Positions 53,465-64,000 of a stretch of 64,000 nucleotides of DNA are shown piece after piece. How positions within the stretch are numbered: position 1 is the stretch's first letter; each line of letters begins with the position of its first letter. The notes beneath the pieces are model-generated. The model worked only from the letters and a program-made list of their open reading frames with translations. It was not told the DNA's origin and made no database searches. Origin of the DNA: Pilasporangium apinafurcum (Eukaryota > Oomycota > Peronosporomycetes > Pythiales > Pythiaceae); contig BCKE01000015.1 of assembly GCA_001600495.1 (NCBI GenBank), forward strand, positions 293,062-357,061, written 5' to 3'. The position numbers were made by a program, and so were the translations under genes.

Positions 53465-56400
53465 ATGTCAGCAAGTTCATCGAGTCACAGAGCACGGACA
53501 TGGATTACATCACTTGCAACAGCCAATGTATTGGCCTCACCAAAAGCGATGTCATTTCGCAGAAAGAGTCCGCCATCTTCTGCATCTCAAGTTCCGGTTG
53601 TTGTTGCTGCTGCTGTCTCTACTCTAGAACCTCCAAAGCGCGAAAAAATTTCGATTCAGATGCTCACAACACTCGCACAACTGGTGGAGTTCCTGGATGA
53701 GCATCACCGTCATGAGGATGGATTGTATCGACGTGAAGGGCAGCCGCTTGAGTGCAGTGACCTCATGGAATCGTGCCTCGATCATGATCTTCCAAACCTG
53801 GAACTTTACAGTCCGCACTCTATGACAGTCGTCATCAAGCAGGTGCTTTGTTAATTGCATGTTGAACTCATTTCATGTATTCAATAAATAGCTGTTTCTG
53901 ATGGTGATGTGATAGATTCTTGCGGACAAATGTGCACCGTTGATCCCATATCACATTAGTTCTCAGCTCCTGGAGCAGGATTTTGCCATAGGTGACGTCG
54001 ATCAGAATGAACAGAACCACTTTCATACATTTTTTTTCGCCAAATTCAAGCAGATTCGAGCCGTGTCCCGAGAATTTCTACAGATTTTTCTCTTGCACCT
54101 GAATCATGTGCGATAAACGTACAGAAATTTCGATTTACTGACAAAATTAACGCCAATACTTTGCTTTTGTTCAGGTATCGACAAGCATTGCGTATCATAC
54201 AGATGCGAAATCCCTGGCGCAACATATTGGCATGGTGCTAGTTCGGCCCTCGGAAGACAAGAAGCTTCTGCAATCACGTAGGATATCTCTGCAAATCCGT
54301 AATTTCGTTTGGCATCTTTTCCCATGTATTGCCAATTTTTATAGAGGACATGACTCGAAGACGCCAACGCATCGCAGAATATTTAATCACACATGCTGAA
54401 TCACTTCCTTATGAGACTCCAACAGAATTAGAGATCGAAACCATCCCTGACAAGATTACGTCGCCTTGTTCAACGCCAAGGGACGAAGATGCAGTTTTGA
54501 CAGCTGATAATCATTCCAATGTGACAGCACCGCTCTACTTTGTGCAGTTAATGTGGGATAATTCAGTGCAATCGTTCTCATCACAACAGCTGAAGGTATC
54601 GATAGCACCATTGGGGCATCTCGCAACCTTATGTTCCTTCATTGTTAAACTGATCGATATCACTGGTGTTTACAGGAAATGTTTGCCTCCTTTGGCCCCA
54701 TCATTGACCTCGGTGTCAATAATCAATCCAACGAGTATTAACACTCCTCACCCTCATTGCTTCAACTTAATTCCACTTTGTAATTCAAGGCTAATCAGCG
54801 GGTCCCATTGTTATAAACTATTTGTAGAGCGATCATAGCATACTCGACTGCAGAAGCAGCCACTGCCGCTGCAAATGCTGAAATACCTCACCTCCAAATG
54901 ACACTTCGATATCAAAAACGGTCTGCACCAGATGAAGTATCTTCACTAACTTTAGTCGACTCGAATCAACCATGTCCGCCAGATCCATTAAACCTCGATA
55001 GCCTAACAAAAATGGCCCCGATGATTGTTCCTCAAATTCGACACGTTCCACCAGAAAACCAAAGCAACGAGCAGTCGTCACAACCAATGCCTTCAACACC
55101 AGAAAAGTTCCTCTTGACATTGGAGCGACCGTCGTCGATGGTGTTCACACAAAAAATCCAAGAGACACGACGTCGTGGTTCGATCATCATTGAAGACATC
55201 GAATCTGCTCCTTCTTCATCGTCCTCTACACATTCGGCTCTCCTCCGAAACCAGACGACGAAGACATCTGAACATCAAAATACAGATGCGATAAAATGCC
55301 AGTTAGAAAAAGACGAGCAAACCGACGAAATTCCTTATGAAGAGATGGACGAGCGGAAGCCTGAAAAAAGCGTATCTGAGAATGATATTGAACAATTCAT
55401 GCCTTCGCAGAGGGGAAGCAAGGTAATGGATGCTAAATCACTCACTCTACCTGCCAATGAGGTAGAAGATGTGTTGATACCAATCTACACAGAAAAGAAT
55501 CCAAAATCACAACCGTTTGGTGCTATGAAAGTTCCCAGAAAGGAAGGTGACATCTCTCACCACCAGCTAACTATTGCCGTTCGTTCGCATGGAACTGTTG
55601 GCAGCACTGCATCGCCCAAGCAAAGCACTCAAGATCCATCACTTAAAGCAACACTCGTATCTCCGGAAAAGTCGGCGCGTAGATCGAGTTTCTTCAAGGA
55701 TATCAAGCAAGCTCTCAAGCGAACAAAGACGCCGATAGCTACGAAATCGAAAAAGTTGGTTACATCGTCCAGTCACAGCGTCGTGGGGGCAGTTGGTAAG
55801 GCTATTTCACAGGAAGAATCTCGTTTGGAAGACGTCAAGCCTGCTTACCGTGATGAAGGATCTCAGACATTCCCTGGTGAATTCTATTCGGCGTGTTCGG
55901 ACAAAGCCACGAACACCACAGAGTCTCTATCAACTCCAACGAATGTAGACAAAAATGACTCAGCAGATATATCCGCATATCATGCTGCACATGGAAAGCT
56001 GCGGGATATGCAAACTGTAAGCAGGAAACAATTAGCCACGCACTTTTCATATCCACTCACCACAAGCGTTGTATATTCGTTTAATGCGCTCAGATTCTTC
56101 AGACCTCAATACCAGCCTTGTCAGCCATGAAGACCTCAAGCGAATTAGAGCGCGCACTTTTACAATTGCACACACAGTTGTTTGAAATGGTCAAAGGTGC
56201 ATTAGCAGCTTGGTCTCCAGAAAGCATCAGCGCTGGCGAGCCAGCTGCCAGCGAGCATCTAAGCGTAAATGAAGACTTCTTAAAATTCCTGGAAATCCAA
56301 TCCAAAACGCAGGTAAAGATATTGGAAGTGGAGGTCCGTGCTGGCCAAGATCTGCTCCGGCTTCATAAAACTCAGCACGAGCAAGAAATACAAGAGGTAC

Positions 56401-57778
56401 GGAGGTTACGTGGCTTGAGTCGTCTATCGGGAAGCTCATGATAAGTCTGGGATTTTCTTGCACTGCTTTAGCTGGAGAAGGAAGTAGCCACGCTTCGACT
56501 TGCACGGAGTGAAGTGGAACGTCTTTGTGCAGAACTTCGATCGAGTTTGCGCAATTGCCGCAGTGAATTGGCTTGCCACATCGCCAACTCGACGAAGATT
56601 CAGCGGTACGAGGAAGTGCTTTGCAATGATACTAACAGGTGCTGTTCCAATAACACTTTAAATTGTGCTTGTGTGTAATTGTGATATAACTAACTATAGA
56701 GAGAAGACAGCAGCAGAAGAGCGATTCGTGCTGTGTGAGAACAAACTACGCGCCAAAGAAATTGAACTAGCGACATTGCAGTCATCGTTTGAAAGCATGA
56801 AACAGGTAGCCGCTCAAGCACAAATCCGCGTCGATAAATACAGGCAACAGACATTGGATAGTGATGCTAGTAATAGGGATAATAACCAGAAAGAGCATGA
56901 GCCGCAGCTTCGCCATATTCCAAGACAGCATGTGCATGCTGATCAACAACTTCCACGGACCACCAAATTTTTCCAGGAGCAGGAGCGACAAGCACGAGCG
57001 CGTGCCATGCAAGGAGATTCATCACAGAGTACATCAATATCAAATGTCGAAGCCCTGGAGCAAATGAAAGTGAACCTACACAGAGAAATTCAAGATCAGA
57101 TCGCGACCACCAAGTACGTAATGTTGATTTTATAGATTGGATGATAAATCATCTGCGTGTTCTTAACCGTCACGCTATTGGAAATTCAAATCCAACAGGG
57201 CTGCGCTTCGTGAATTAGAGATCAGTAATATGTCGGGTGCAACATTCGAGGAGGAAAGAGAAGTATTACTACAATTGCAACAACAACTTGCCGCCAAGAA
57301 TTCCGAAATGGAAGATGCAATGGACGAATCGCGGCGGAAACTGGAGCGGTTGCTGCACTCATCGAAATATACCGGCACGAGCCAAGGGGTTAGATTCACA
57401 TTATCGTCAACGCCCGAAGAAACACCATCAACACCATTTACGTCCAACCAGCACGAACTATTTTTCAAGGAGTTACTGGAACGAGTTGGATACAATGAAC
57501 ATAGTACAGAAACTCTCAACTCTAAGGCAAAATCGACGCATCCAACCGAATTCGATACCAGACAAATTACGCTCCGAGATATCAAAGGCGGTATTAACTC
57601 TCATAAACGACCGCGTGAGGCACAGAGCCGGCTATACCAACAATGGACAGCGGATCGGCAGCGCAAGTTGTCGCAGTTGTCAGCCTTACGCAACCCGCAA
57701 CGAGTACGTCAGGCTCAGCAATCGATGAAGCGTTTTCAGCAGACACTCGCTTCGTTCCATGCTGCGAGAGAGCAATAG
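53465..57778 (+). CDS. RhoGAP - RRM-like - coiled-coil fusion protein
   Basis: Ten exons join in phase: 53465-53842, 53916-54107, 54175-54277, 54345-54595, 54676-54734, 54828-56016, 56103-56396, 56472-56638, 56700-57113 and 57199-57778, giving 1,208 residues. A RhoGAP domain covers about 52-250: GLYRREG carries the presumed arginine finger (Arg89), then SPHSMTVVIKQ, CAPLIPYHISS and LLHLNHVSTSIAYHTDAKSL, and the closing helix RQRIAEYLITHAESLPYET. Next, about 286-360, comes an RRM-like fold: APLYFVQL (RNP2-like), QQLKEMFASFGPIIDLGV, AIIAYSTAEAATAAANA and LQMTLRYQK, most like the RBM26/27-type RRM. The RNP1 aromatic motif is degenerate. A phospho-rich linker (360-730) and long coiled coils (740-1208) follow. 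It would inactivate Rho/Rac GTPases and might bind RNA or a peptide; the combination is inferred to be unusual. Confidence 0.75.
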
Positions 57779-57983
57779 TAATACCTTTACACTTGTATTG
57801 GATAATCTATCACATCCAAGACAGTGAATGCACCATTTTCGTCAGGAGGCAGCTGGAATCTGACTATCTTCATTATAAAATTCGTCTAGTTACTCACAAA
57901 GGTGTAACTCGGCTTAGATTTGGCCCACACCGAGCGTTAAAACTGCGCACACCATCAAAACTGCAATATTCTTCCCTTTTTCG

Positions 57984-58584
57984 TTATTTGCTTGGCAACA
58001 CATCCGCCAGTTGCAGCCCTTCGAGCTTGCGCTTGAGTCCAGACGCCGTATTCAGTGTATGCACGTAAATTAGTTCAGGCAATGTAGCTGGAGCAACAGT
58101 TGCTGCTATTGTTGTTGGTGTTGTTGCTTCCTCTGTCTTCAATTGTTGGCGCTTACAGTATGTGATGACACCACCGCCATCCGGAAACACCACGACCTGC
58201 ACATTGTCCTTACAACGTTCGCTTTCAAGGTCATGTACATTCAATGTCGATGCATCCTCCTCTGATAACGCAGCGTATAAAAATGCTTGACAAGAGAGTT
58301 CTGTCACTGGAGTTCCATTGATTAGCACACTAGACTCCCTCTTGGATTGGACGATATATCTTCCTGGACAATTTCTAATCATTTTCCATGGCACAAACTC
58401 CCTGGAGCAACAGGGTAACGAAAATATCATGGCGCAAAAATTTAAAACGAATGATCGATGATCAGGAATTCTGCGTCTACATAGGTTACCATAGTCTCTG
58501 TAGTCGTGCTCCACCATCGCCAACGTATTGGCCATCACCCACGAACGAGGACGAAGTCGTCGCTGCCATTTTTGCATCATCCAT
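57984..58584 (-). CDS. Conserved-looking protein of unknown function (170 residues)
   Basis: Two exons (58584-58490 and 58401-57984) joined in phase 2. The first exon, in a different frame from the longer open stretch around it, reads MDDAKMAATTSSSFVGDGQY and ends LQRLW. The second continues EFVPWKMIRNCPGRYIVQSK, then SSVLINGTPVTEL, VVVFPDGGGVITYCK and the C-terminal YVHTLNTASGLKRKLEGLQL. The dense tryptophan/glycine/proline patches look like a conserved compact domain, but I cannot name the family. An unspliced reading from ATG 58580 is possible but replaces the clean splice with a poor-looking insert. Convergent with the RhoGAP fusion gene (205 bp apart). Confidence 0.6.
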
Positions 58585-59081
58585 TTCGCTTGCCAAAGAA
58601 ATCATTTGAGATACCAATAGATACCGGTACCTCAGAAAGGACGGGTTGCAGCGAGAATGTCACCTTTTTTATCCATAAGAATACATAGTCACGAAATCAA
58701 TTGTCGAACGACAAATTTGTTTTCGTCTTCGGACCCAAGAATTCACCCTCATCGAGATAGCTGAGATTCTTGATATAAGCAAATGAACCGTTCAACGTTG
58801 GCTCAGGATCCAACTGCAATCTTTAGCGCAAGTTGATTAGCTTGCAGAACGTAGAAAGAATAACAAGTGTCCACGAGTGTCCACAGGGAGACTCGTCCCT
58901 CTTTTAGGATAGCCATACGCTATGGCATTAGAACAAAGCCCGAAAGCAAATGGGAGGGAACATCTTAGAAATTTTTAGGATTTTTTAGGGTGACATTTTC
59001 GGTGCCTTTGGTGATAATTGAGACAACCATAGAGTAGTCATCTCCGACATCTGAACTCCATGAGTCCAGACGAGTAAGTGT
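58585..59081. other. Intergenic
   Basis: 497 bp between the unknown two-exon gene and the TnpB/Fanzor-like fragment. No gene, RNA or repeat was recognised. Confidence 0.4.
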
Positions 59082-59585
59082 TCATTTTTGAGAAAAATAT
59101 TCCTGGCAGCCTTGACATCTATATTCAAGGATGAACCTGCAGTGAGGATATTGAAAGACTTTCAGGTGCTTCATCGCGTGGCTGACTCTCCCACACTGAG
59201 AACAAGTCTTTCTTGTAGTGTTCCTCACAGTTATATGTGTGGTATTTGCCTTCCTTTTGCACCGATACTGCTGCGCCACGATTTCTAAATAATCGATTTG
59301 ATTTTTCCACACACTCGATCCCCTCACATTCCTTCTTGAAAAGAATAATGGCGCTGCAAAGAGTTCATTGTGGAGAATTGGCGACAAGTTTCTGATTCTA
59401 TCAATGTGGATCTGTTTGTCTAAAAACACGCCAAAGTGTATCCTACCGGTAGGGGAGATGGGGGATAGAGGATAAGTCATCAAGGAAGAAAAGCATCTAT
59501 TTGGCCAATCAGTATTCCTGATCAAGAGATAATGCTTCTGGTGTTCGTTCACAATTTCGGTAGCCAGAAAGTAAATCAGCGTCAT
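59082..59585 (-). mobile_element. Decayed TnpB/Fanzor-like nuclease fragment (C-terminal zinc-ribbon region)
   Basis: Open frame of 167 codons without a clear ATG of its own. The C-terminal third reads TTRKTCSQCGRVSHAMKHLK followed by VFQYPHCRFILEYRCQGCQ and EYF. This lines up with the end of TnpB/Fanzor nucleases: (S/T)KTC-x-x-CG, then KVFxCPxC, then LDRDxxGAxNIF. In this copy the third Cys is Tyr and the final RuvC aspartate region has become EYR, so it would be inactive. The upstream 110 residues do not show RuvC-I/II motifs and about two thirds of the protein is missing. Fanzor genes are known in oomycetes (IS607-like or Helitron-associated transposons). No element ends were found. Alternative: an unrelated zinc-ribbon remnant. 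Confidence 0.4.
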
Positions 59586-59649
59586 TCGACAATCTTCCTC
59601 CTGCTACCACTGTCTCTCATTCTCCGTCGTCAGATCTCCTTCTTATCCA

Positions 59650-61668
59650 ATGAATCGCGTACTGGAAAAAGTATTCCCCGCGTTCAAGAGCCACTATCCA
59701 CAGCCACGCACGTACTACTCCTATCCAGAGGTAGCATCTTCACTCTTTGTGATAACAATGCGGCTTGAAACTAACGACATCGGATGCACTTGTGTGATTC
59801 ATTCCATATGCAAATTTTTGTAGGGCGCCATTCGCAAAAGTGTGGCGTTCCGGGTGGTGTACAATGGTACCGAGGCAATCGAGGATGGACGCATCATTTT
59901 ATTCTTTGCACCTAGCGCTGATCTGGAACCGCGCTTTGAGGCTTTTGAGCTGGAGGACCTGCGGCCAATATTTTCCATGGACGTGGTACGAACAGTATAC
60001 AATAGGTGCTGTTTTTTATTAGGGACTTGCATTGTTGCTTACCTGAATTTTGATCGTCCACAGGTGAATATTCTGCCAGGGGATGTGATTGAGTTTGAAA
60101 GCACCGAGTTCTCCGTTCCAGACGCATTGGGATTTGTTCCACATGATCTGTCCAACTTTACAAACGAACTCTACGTGCAAGCGCTTATCAACAAGAGTAT
60201 GTTGTGTGGAAGATCGGCTGTATGATGCGTTAGCTTGTTATTTTATTGACTTAATGCCGTGCTTAATGTAGATGTGAACGATCCAGATCCCAACACTTGC
60301 GTAGGCAACATATACAGCAAGGCTACTGCCGTTTCTGCTCAACAAATTGCAGACCGAGAGATCACGATTGTAGCCGATCAGGTAAAGAAGATGCTACAGT
60401 TTTTCGTTCTATTATTTGTTTTTTTGTATCTGCAGATCTAAGAGTAGTATTTCATTCCGCTTGTCGTTTGTAGGTTGTCACCCACTCGCTAGATCTTACG
60501 TCAAGTGAATGGATTGAGCACGTATCGTTAAAAAGCGAATTGCTGAGCGAATACCACAAGCAGGATGTCTACATGACTGCATCAATTATCCTACCGAAGG
60601 GGTACCATGCACAAACCAATGAATCGACGGACTACCCGACAGTCTACTACATTGAAGGCTTCACTGGAACAGAAGCATATACAACTCGTGCTAAGGCATT
60701 TCTCAAATCAGAAATGGGAGAAAGTTGGCAACGCGGTGATTGGTCGATTCCGATGCTTCGGATCACGCTTGGATCTCGGTTCAAATTTGGGCATACCTCG
60801 TTTGCAGATAGCGAAACTAATGGACCATGGGGGACGGCATTGACGTCAGAATTTATTCCATTCATTGAAACCAAATATCGAGCAGTTAAAACAGCACATG
60901 GACGGTTTTTGCATGGTCATTCATCAGGTGGCTGGTCGACGTTGTGGCTGCAATTGCAGTTTCCGGATTTCTTTGGTGGTACATGGAGTTCAGCTCCCGA
61001 TCCGGTAGATTTCTCCAAGTTCCAGCTTGTAAACATTTATGAAGCAGACAATGCGTTCTGGGATCCTTATGGTCGACCAATTCCCACATTTCGCTTGGAT
61101 GGAGCGGTACTATGCAGCATGCGTGATGAAGTTCTGATCGAACGCGTTTATGGGCGTGGCAATGGTGGTCAATGGGACGCATTTGTAAGTGATTTGAAAT
61201 GGTGTTTGTGTCCTTGGTTAGTGATTTTTTGTAGGAATCTGATATAATTTGCATGTTTGATGGTCGCAGAATGCTGTTTTTGGGCCACGCGATGTCAATG
61301 GTATGCCTATTCCATTGTTCGACAAACTTACAGGTGCCATTGATCCAGATGTTGCATTGTACTGGGAGCGATACGATATTGTCAAGTTCCTCACCAAGCA
61401 CCAGGATCTCTTGACGACCAAACTCCGCGGAAAAATCCACGTTATTTGTGGTGTCGAGGACAATTACTACTTAGATGTTGCGTGTCGGTCTTTGCAACGT
61501 ATCGTAGGCAAGAAGACAAAGAGTGATCCTGATGCCATTCCTGCATGTGGTGAAGTGGCCAACTACGTCGATATGGTGCCCGGAGACCACACAACCATTC
61601 GCAATCGATTACACTATCAGCAAATCTACCAGGAAATCGCCGCGGTGTATAAGAACAGCATGCAATAG
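59650..61668 (+). CDS. Esterase of the alpha/beta-hydrolase 'putative esterase' family
   Basis: Six exons (59650-59730, 59824-59985, 60064-60196, 60272-60381, 60474-61184 and 61270-61668), all phase-consistent, 531 residues. The N-terminal 160 residues (MNRVLEKVFPAFKSHYPQPR; SVAFRVVYNGTEAIEDGRII; VNILPGDVIEFESTEF) form a beta-rich unit followed by a catalytic domain: YPTVYYIEGFTGTEAYTTRA, then the nucleophile elbow LHGHSSGGWST with Ser312, FFGGTWSSAPDPVDF, and near the C-terminus VCGVEDNYYLD and VPGDHTTIRN, candidate Asp and His of the triad. It resembles esterase D/Fes-like proteins with an N-terminal Ig-like module. No signal peptide is present, so it is probably cytosolic. Substrate unknown. 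Confidence 0.8.
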
Positions 61669-62757
61669 ACTGATGATTCCATAAGCAGTTTATGTGATAG
61701 ATTAAAGCAACGCCACCGTAAATGTATTCCATCCCTGCGAATTCTGCACAAATAGACATTTAGATTGTGTTTATGAAACCTATCAGTATTTTAACCGTAG
61801 TCACACCGAGTTGAATACATTGCATCAGCGCTAGATCTCAAGGACAAAATGCGAGTTTTTATATTCTTTCTGATATAAATATCTTTGTATTTGATAGGAG
61901 TCAATATTTGGGAGATGATTGTCGTATAATCGCATCATTGCATAAACTAAGGAAAGATAGCTTCACGCATGACTAAATCGTCAAATCGGATACAAATTAA
62001 TAATCAACAAATAGGTCACATGGAATAAAATTGTACGATCAACTTTGATTATCTTTCTCCAAACGGACGACTAATCTTACAGCAATGCGGTTTGATATAG
62101 TGTTCCGAAAATGGTATCTTTGATCACAAAGTGTTAAACACATATCGACTATATGTAGCTTTACTCTTAAAGTACATTGTTGTACGCTATTGTAGCGATT
62201 ATCTCGTTGTTGACGGTATGATCAACTTGTTTAGAAAATGACTGCGTCCTATCGTATATGATCGAGTAATTGGTTTCGAGATCTGCTGACGTAGTGAGTC
62301 GACTGAACAGCCATGATTGATGCATCGGATTAGTCGTTGTTGATGGGTCACGAGTGAGTCACAAACACAAACATTAACCAGATAAGAGGCTCGGCATGTA
62401 CACATATACGATTTAATAACATGTGATTGATCAAGAATCTGACTCTTTGCGCTGGTGATCGCCATTGAAGCCATTTTCAATAATGCTGATACGCATCAAT
62501 CCATTCAGGAAAAGATCCAATCGCTATTGATTATCAAGTGTAGCTCCACGATTTTCATCCAACAAATAGCGTTTTACTAGACATTAATCCTCTATTTCAA
62601 CCAATATTTAATACGTAAAATCGTACTTAATCGAGTGCCCGAAACTCGAGTTTGGGCGAAAGGTGAAGCGAGCACCACGAAGTCTCCAACCAATTGATTT
62701 CCCACATTGAAAGTGAAGAAGCACCAGAAAGAAGAACAAGACTCTGCGAGTGACAGG
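61669..62757. other. Intergenic
   Basis: 1.09 kb between the esterase and DCP1, mostly AT-rich. A minus-strand frame (62199-62480) lacks a good start and any recognisable content. A CCAAC-type box (TTTTCATCCAACAAATAG, about 62553) resembles the CCAAT boxes of other promoters. Confidence 0.45.
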
Positions 62758-64000
62758 ATGACATCGGTGCAGGTGGACCGTGCGCAATCGAATGCGATGA
62801 ATTTACAAGTGTTAAAGCGCAAAGATGATGCCGTTATGGAGATCGTCGACACGGCCAGCCATGTGGTTATGTACGAGTTTGATCAAGACACGCAGAGTTG
62901 GGTACGGCAGTTGTGGTATTCCATTGCAACAGTTAGAGGAGTAATAACACTCACAGTATTTTTGTGTTGTGTTTATGACGCACTGTTCATTACTTGGTGG
63001 TCAATGTATGTATATGCTGTGTGGATTACAGAAGCGGAAGGATGTTGAAGGTTGCCTGTTTGTGGTGAAGAGGTACGTTGTGTATTCACATTGACGTCAA
63101 TTTTTATGTGTTCAACCGTTGCTGATTTTTTTATTATTGATGTGCGCAGATTTACGGCTCCTCGTTTTCAGATTTTCGTGAACAATCGATTGAGTACTAC
63201 GAATATGACGCTGCCCATTGAGGACAAACTCGAAGTGGACAGTGTGGATACCTTTCTGATTCTTCGCAGTCCTGATCCGGTACGAATATTGACGAGTGTA
63301 ACTGACTCTCTTTTCCTTCGTTGTGTGTTGACGATGTATATGATTTTGCCTGTTATAGTCGTATGCTAGTGGTTATGCTATCTATGGTGTCTGGTTCTTC
63401 CCTGAAGAAGATCGCGAAAAAATCCTGAAGCTGCTGCATCGGTAGGACTCACATTACATTTTTATCCTGATTCGTCACGCACATGGATGCAGATGTTCCA
63501 ACTTTCTAAGCGTGTTGTTTTTCGCATAGGATCATTACTTCGTTGAAAGAGCCACAGGCACAGCCTGTATCAGCACCTGCTGCAAATGGAGCCCCTCCTA
63601 AAGCCAAGTCCAAGTCTTCGAAGCCTCCAAAGCAACAGCAGCAACAACAACAACAAACTTCAACTGAGCAGCAACCGCAATCTACTACACAACAACCGCG
63701 TGGACGATCGCGTTCGCGTAACAACAAGCGAGACGACTCGAATAAGCGTGGAGGTGGAGCTGCGGCGGGGCCAAAAGCAATTTTGCAACGTTCTCCAAAA
63801 ACTGGGAAGAACTCCCCACAACAAGAACAATCAACAACATTGACTGCGGGTACTACGACGACTACTACAGCAGGCACTGGAATGATCCCAATCTCCAAAG
63901 CAGATGGGATTGCAGCGGGCGAAGCGATTCTTGGGATGATTTCGCAGAACCAACCTCGATCCACAGCTCCACCAACAGCATCGAAACAGCAAACACAGGT
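62758..64000 (+). CDS. DCP1: mRNA-decapping enzyme subunit DCP1 (C-terminus outside window)
   Basis: EVH1-like regulator of the decapping enzyme DCP2 in P-bodies. Exons 62758-62901, 63032-63072, 63150-63279, 63359-63441 and 63530 onward join in phase. The EVH1 domain is complete: MNLQVLKRKDDAVMEIVDTA, SHVVMYEFDQDTQSW, KRKDVEGCLFVVKRFTAPRF, QIFVNNRLSTTNMTLPIEDK and the family end GYAIYGVWFFPEEDREKILK. After it comes a long low-complexity tail: an eight-Gln run, Gln/Thr/Ser/Pro stretches, a basic GRSRSRNNKRDDSNKRGGG patch and a conserved-looking ADGIAAGEAILGMI. Start at ATG 62758 (MTSVQVDRAQ). No stop before the right edge. Confidence 0.9.

Noticed and set aside
62199-62480. Minus-strand frame of 93 codons before DCP1
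   Set aside because: Starts with a non-ATG codon, mixed composition, no domain; likely chance.
1-64000. CRISPR arrays, rRNA genes, operons and bacterial replication origins
   Set aside because: Looked for; none seen, and the intron-containing gene structure is eukaryotic.

Overview
This window looks like nuclear DNA of an oomycete (stramenopile). Most genes are protein-coding, closely packed on both strands, and either intron-free or split by many short GT..AG introns (mostly 45-140 bp). Spacers are usually only a few hundred bases and somewhat AT-rich. The gene set fits an oomycete: mevalonate kinase, GDP-mannose pyrophosphorylase A-like protein, a folate-receptor-like secreted protein, AI-2E-type and OFA-type transporters, and large uncharacterised ARM and coiled-coil proteins. 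Compactness and moderate GC suggest a white-rust-like (Albugo-type) genome, but that genus-level guess is inference. Exon structures below were deduced by hand from splice signals and reading-frame phase.

Region 1-15.6 kb: an OTUD6-type deubiquitinase cut by the left edge, a HAD phosphatase, a GMPPA-like protein, a 1,912-residue single-exon armadillo-repeat protein, an unresolved minus-strand fragment, the ribosome-biogenesis factor RRP36, a small membrane protein, a 75-76-residue acidic-tail protein and a THEM6-like thioesterase-fold protein. Region 15.6-26.7 kb, all on the minus strand: a ten-exon Sen1/senataxin helicase of about 2,505 residues, a mitochondrial MCUR1/CCDC90 protein and complex I subunit NDUFA9.

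Region 26.9-39.1 kb: a previously hidden four-exon small gene ending 3 bp before an AI-2E-family membrane protein, a folate-receptor-like secreted protein, a DnaJ protein with a duplicated glycine-rich membrane module, mevalonate kinase, a BED-finger/hAT-like protein that looks domesticated, and a tightly divergent pair of coiled-coil genes. Region 39.1-49.8 kb is a gene-poor transporter island: a CAT-type amino-acid permease, an OFA-type MFS pseudogene carrying six in-frame stops but no frameshift, and an intact paralogue, separated by spacers of 1-2.5 kb.

Region 49.8-64 kb is dense again: an Ipi1/TEX10 homologue, a two-exon small secreted cysteine-rich protein, a ten-exon protein joining a RhoGAP domain to an RRM-like domain and a long coiled coil (the most unusual architecture seen here), a two-exon conserved-looking unknown, a decayed fragment resembling the zinc ribbon of TnpB/Fanzor nucleases, a six-exon esterase, and DCP1 running off the right edge. 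Common themes are RNA metabolism (SEN1, DCP1, RRP36, IPI1), mitochondrial function (NDUFA9, MCUR1) and transport. Paired CCAAT boxes recur upstream of four unrelated housekeeping-type genes and may be a shared promoter architecture.
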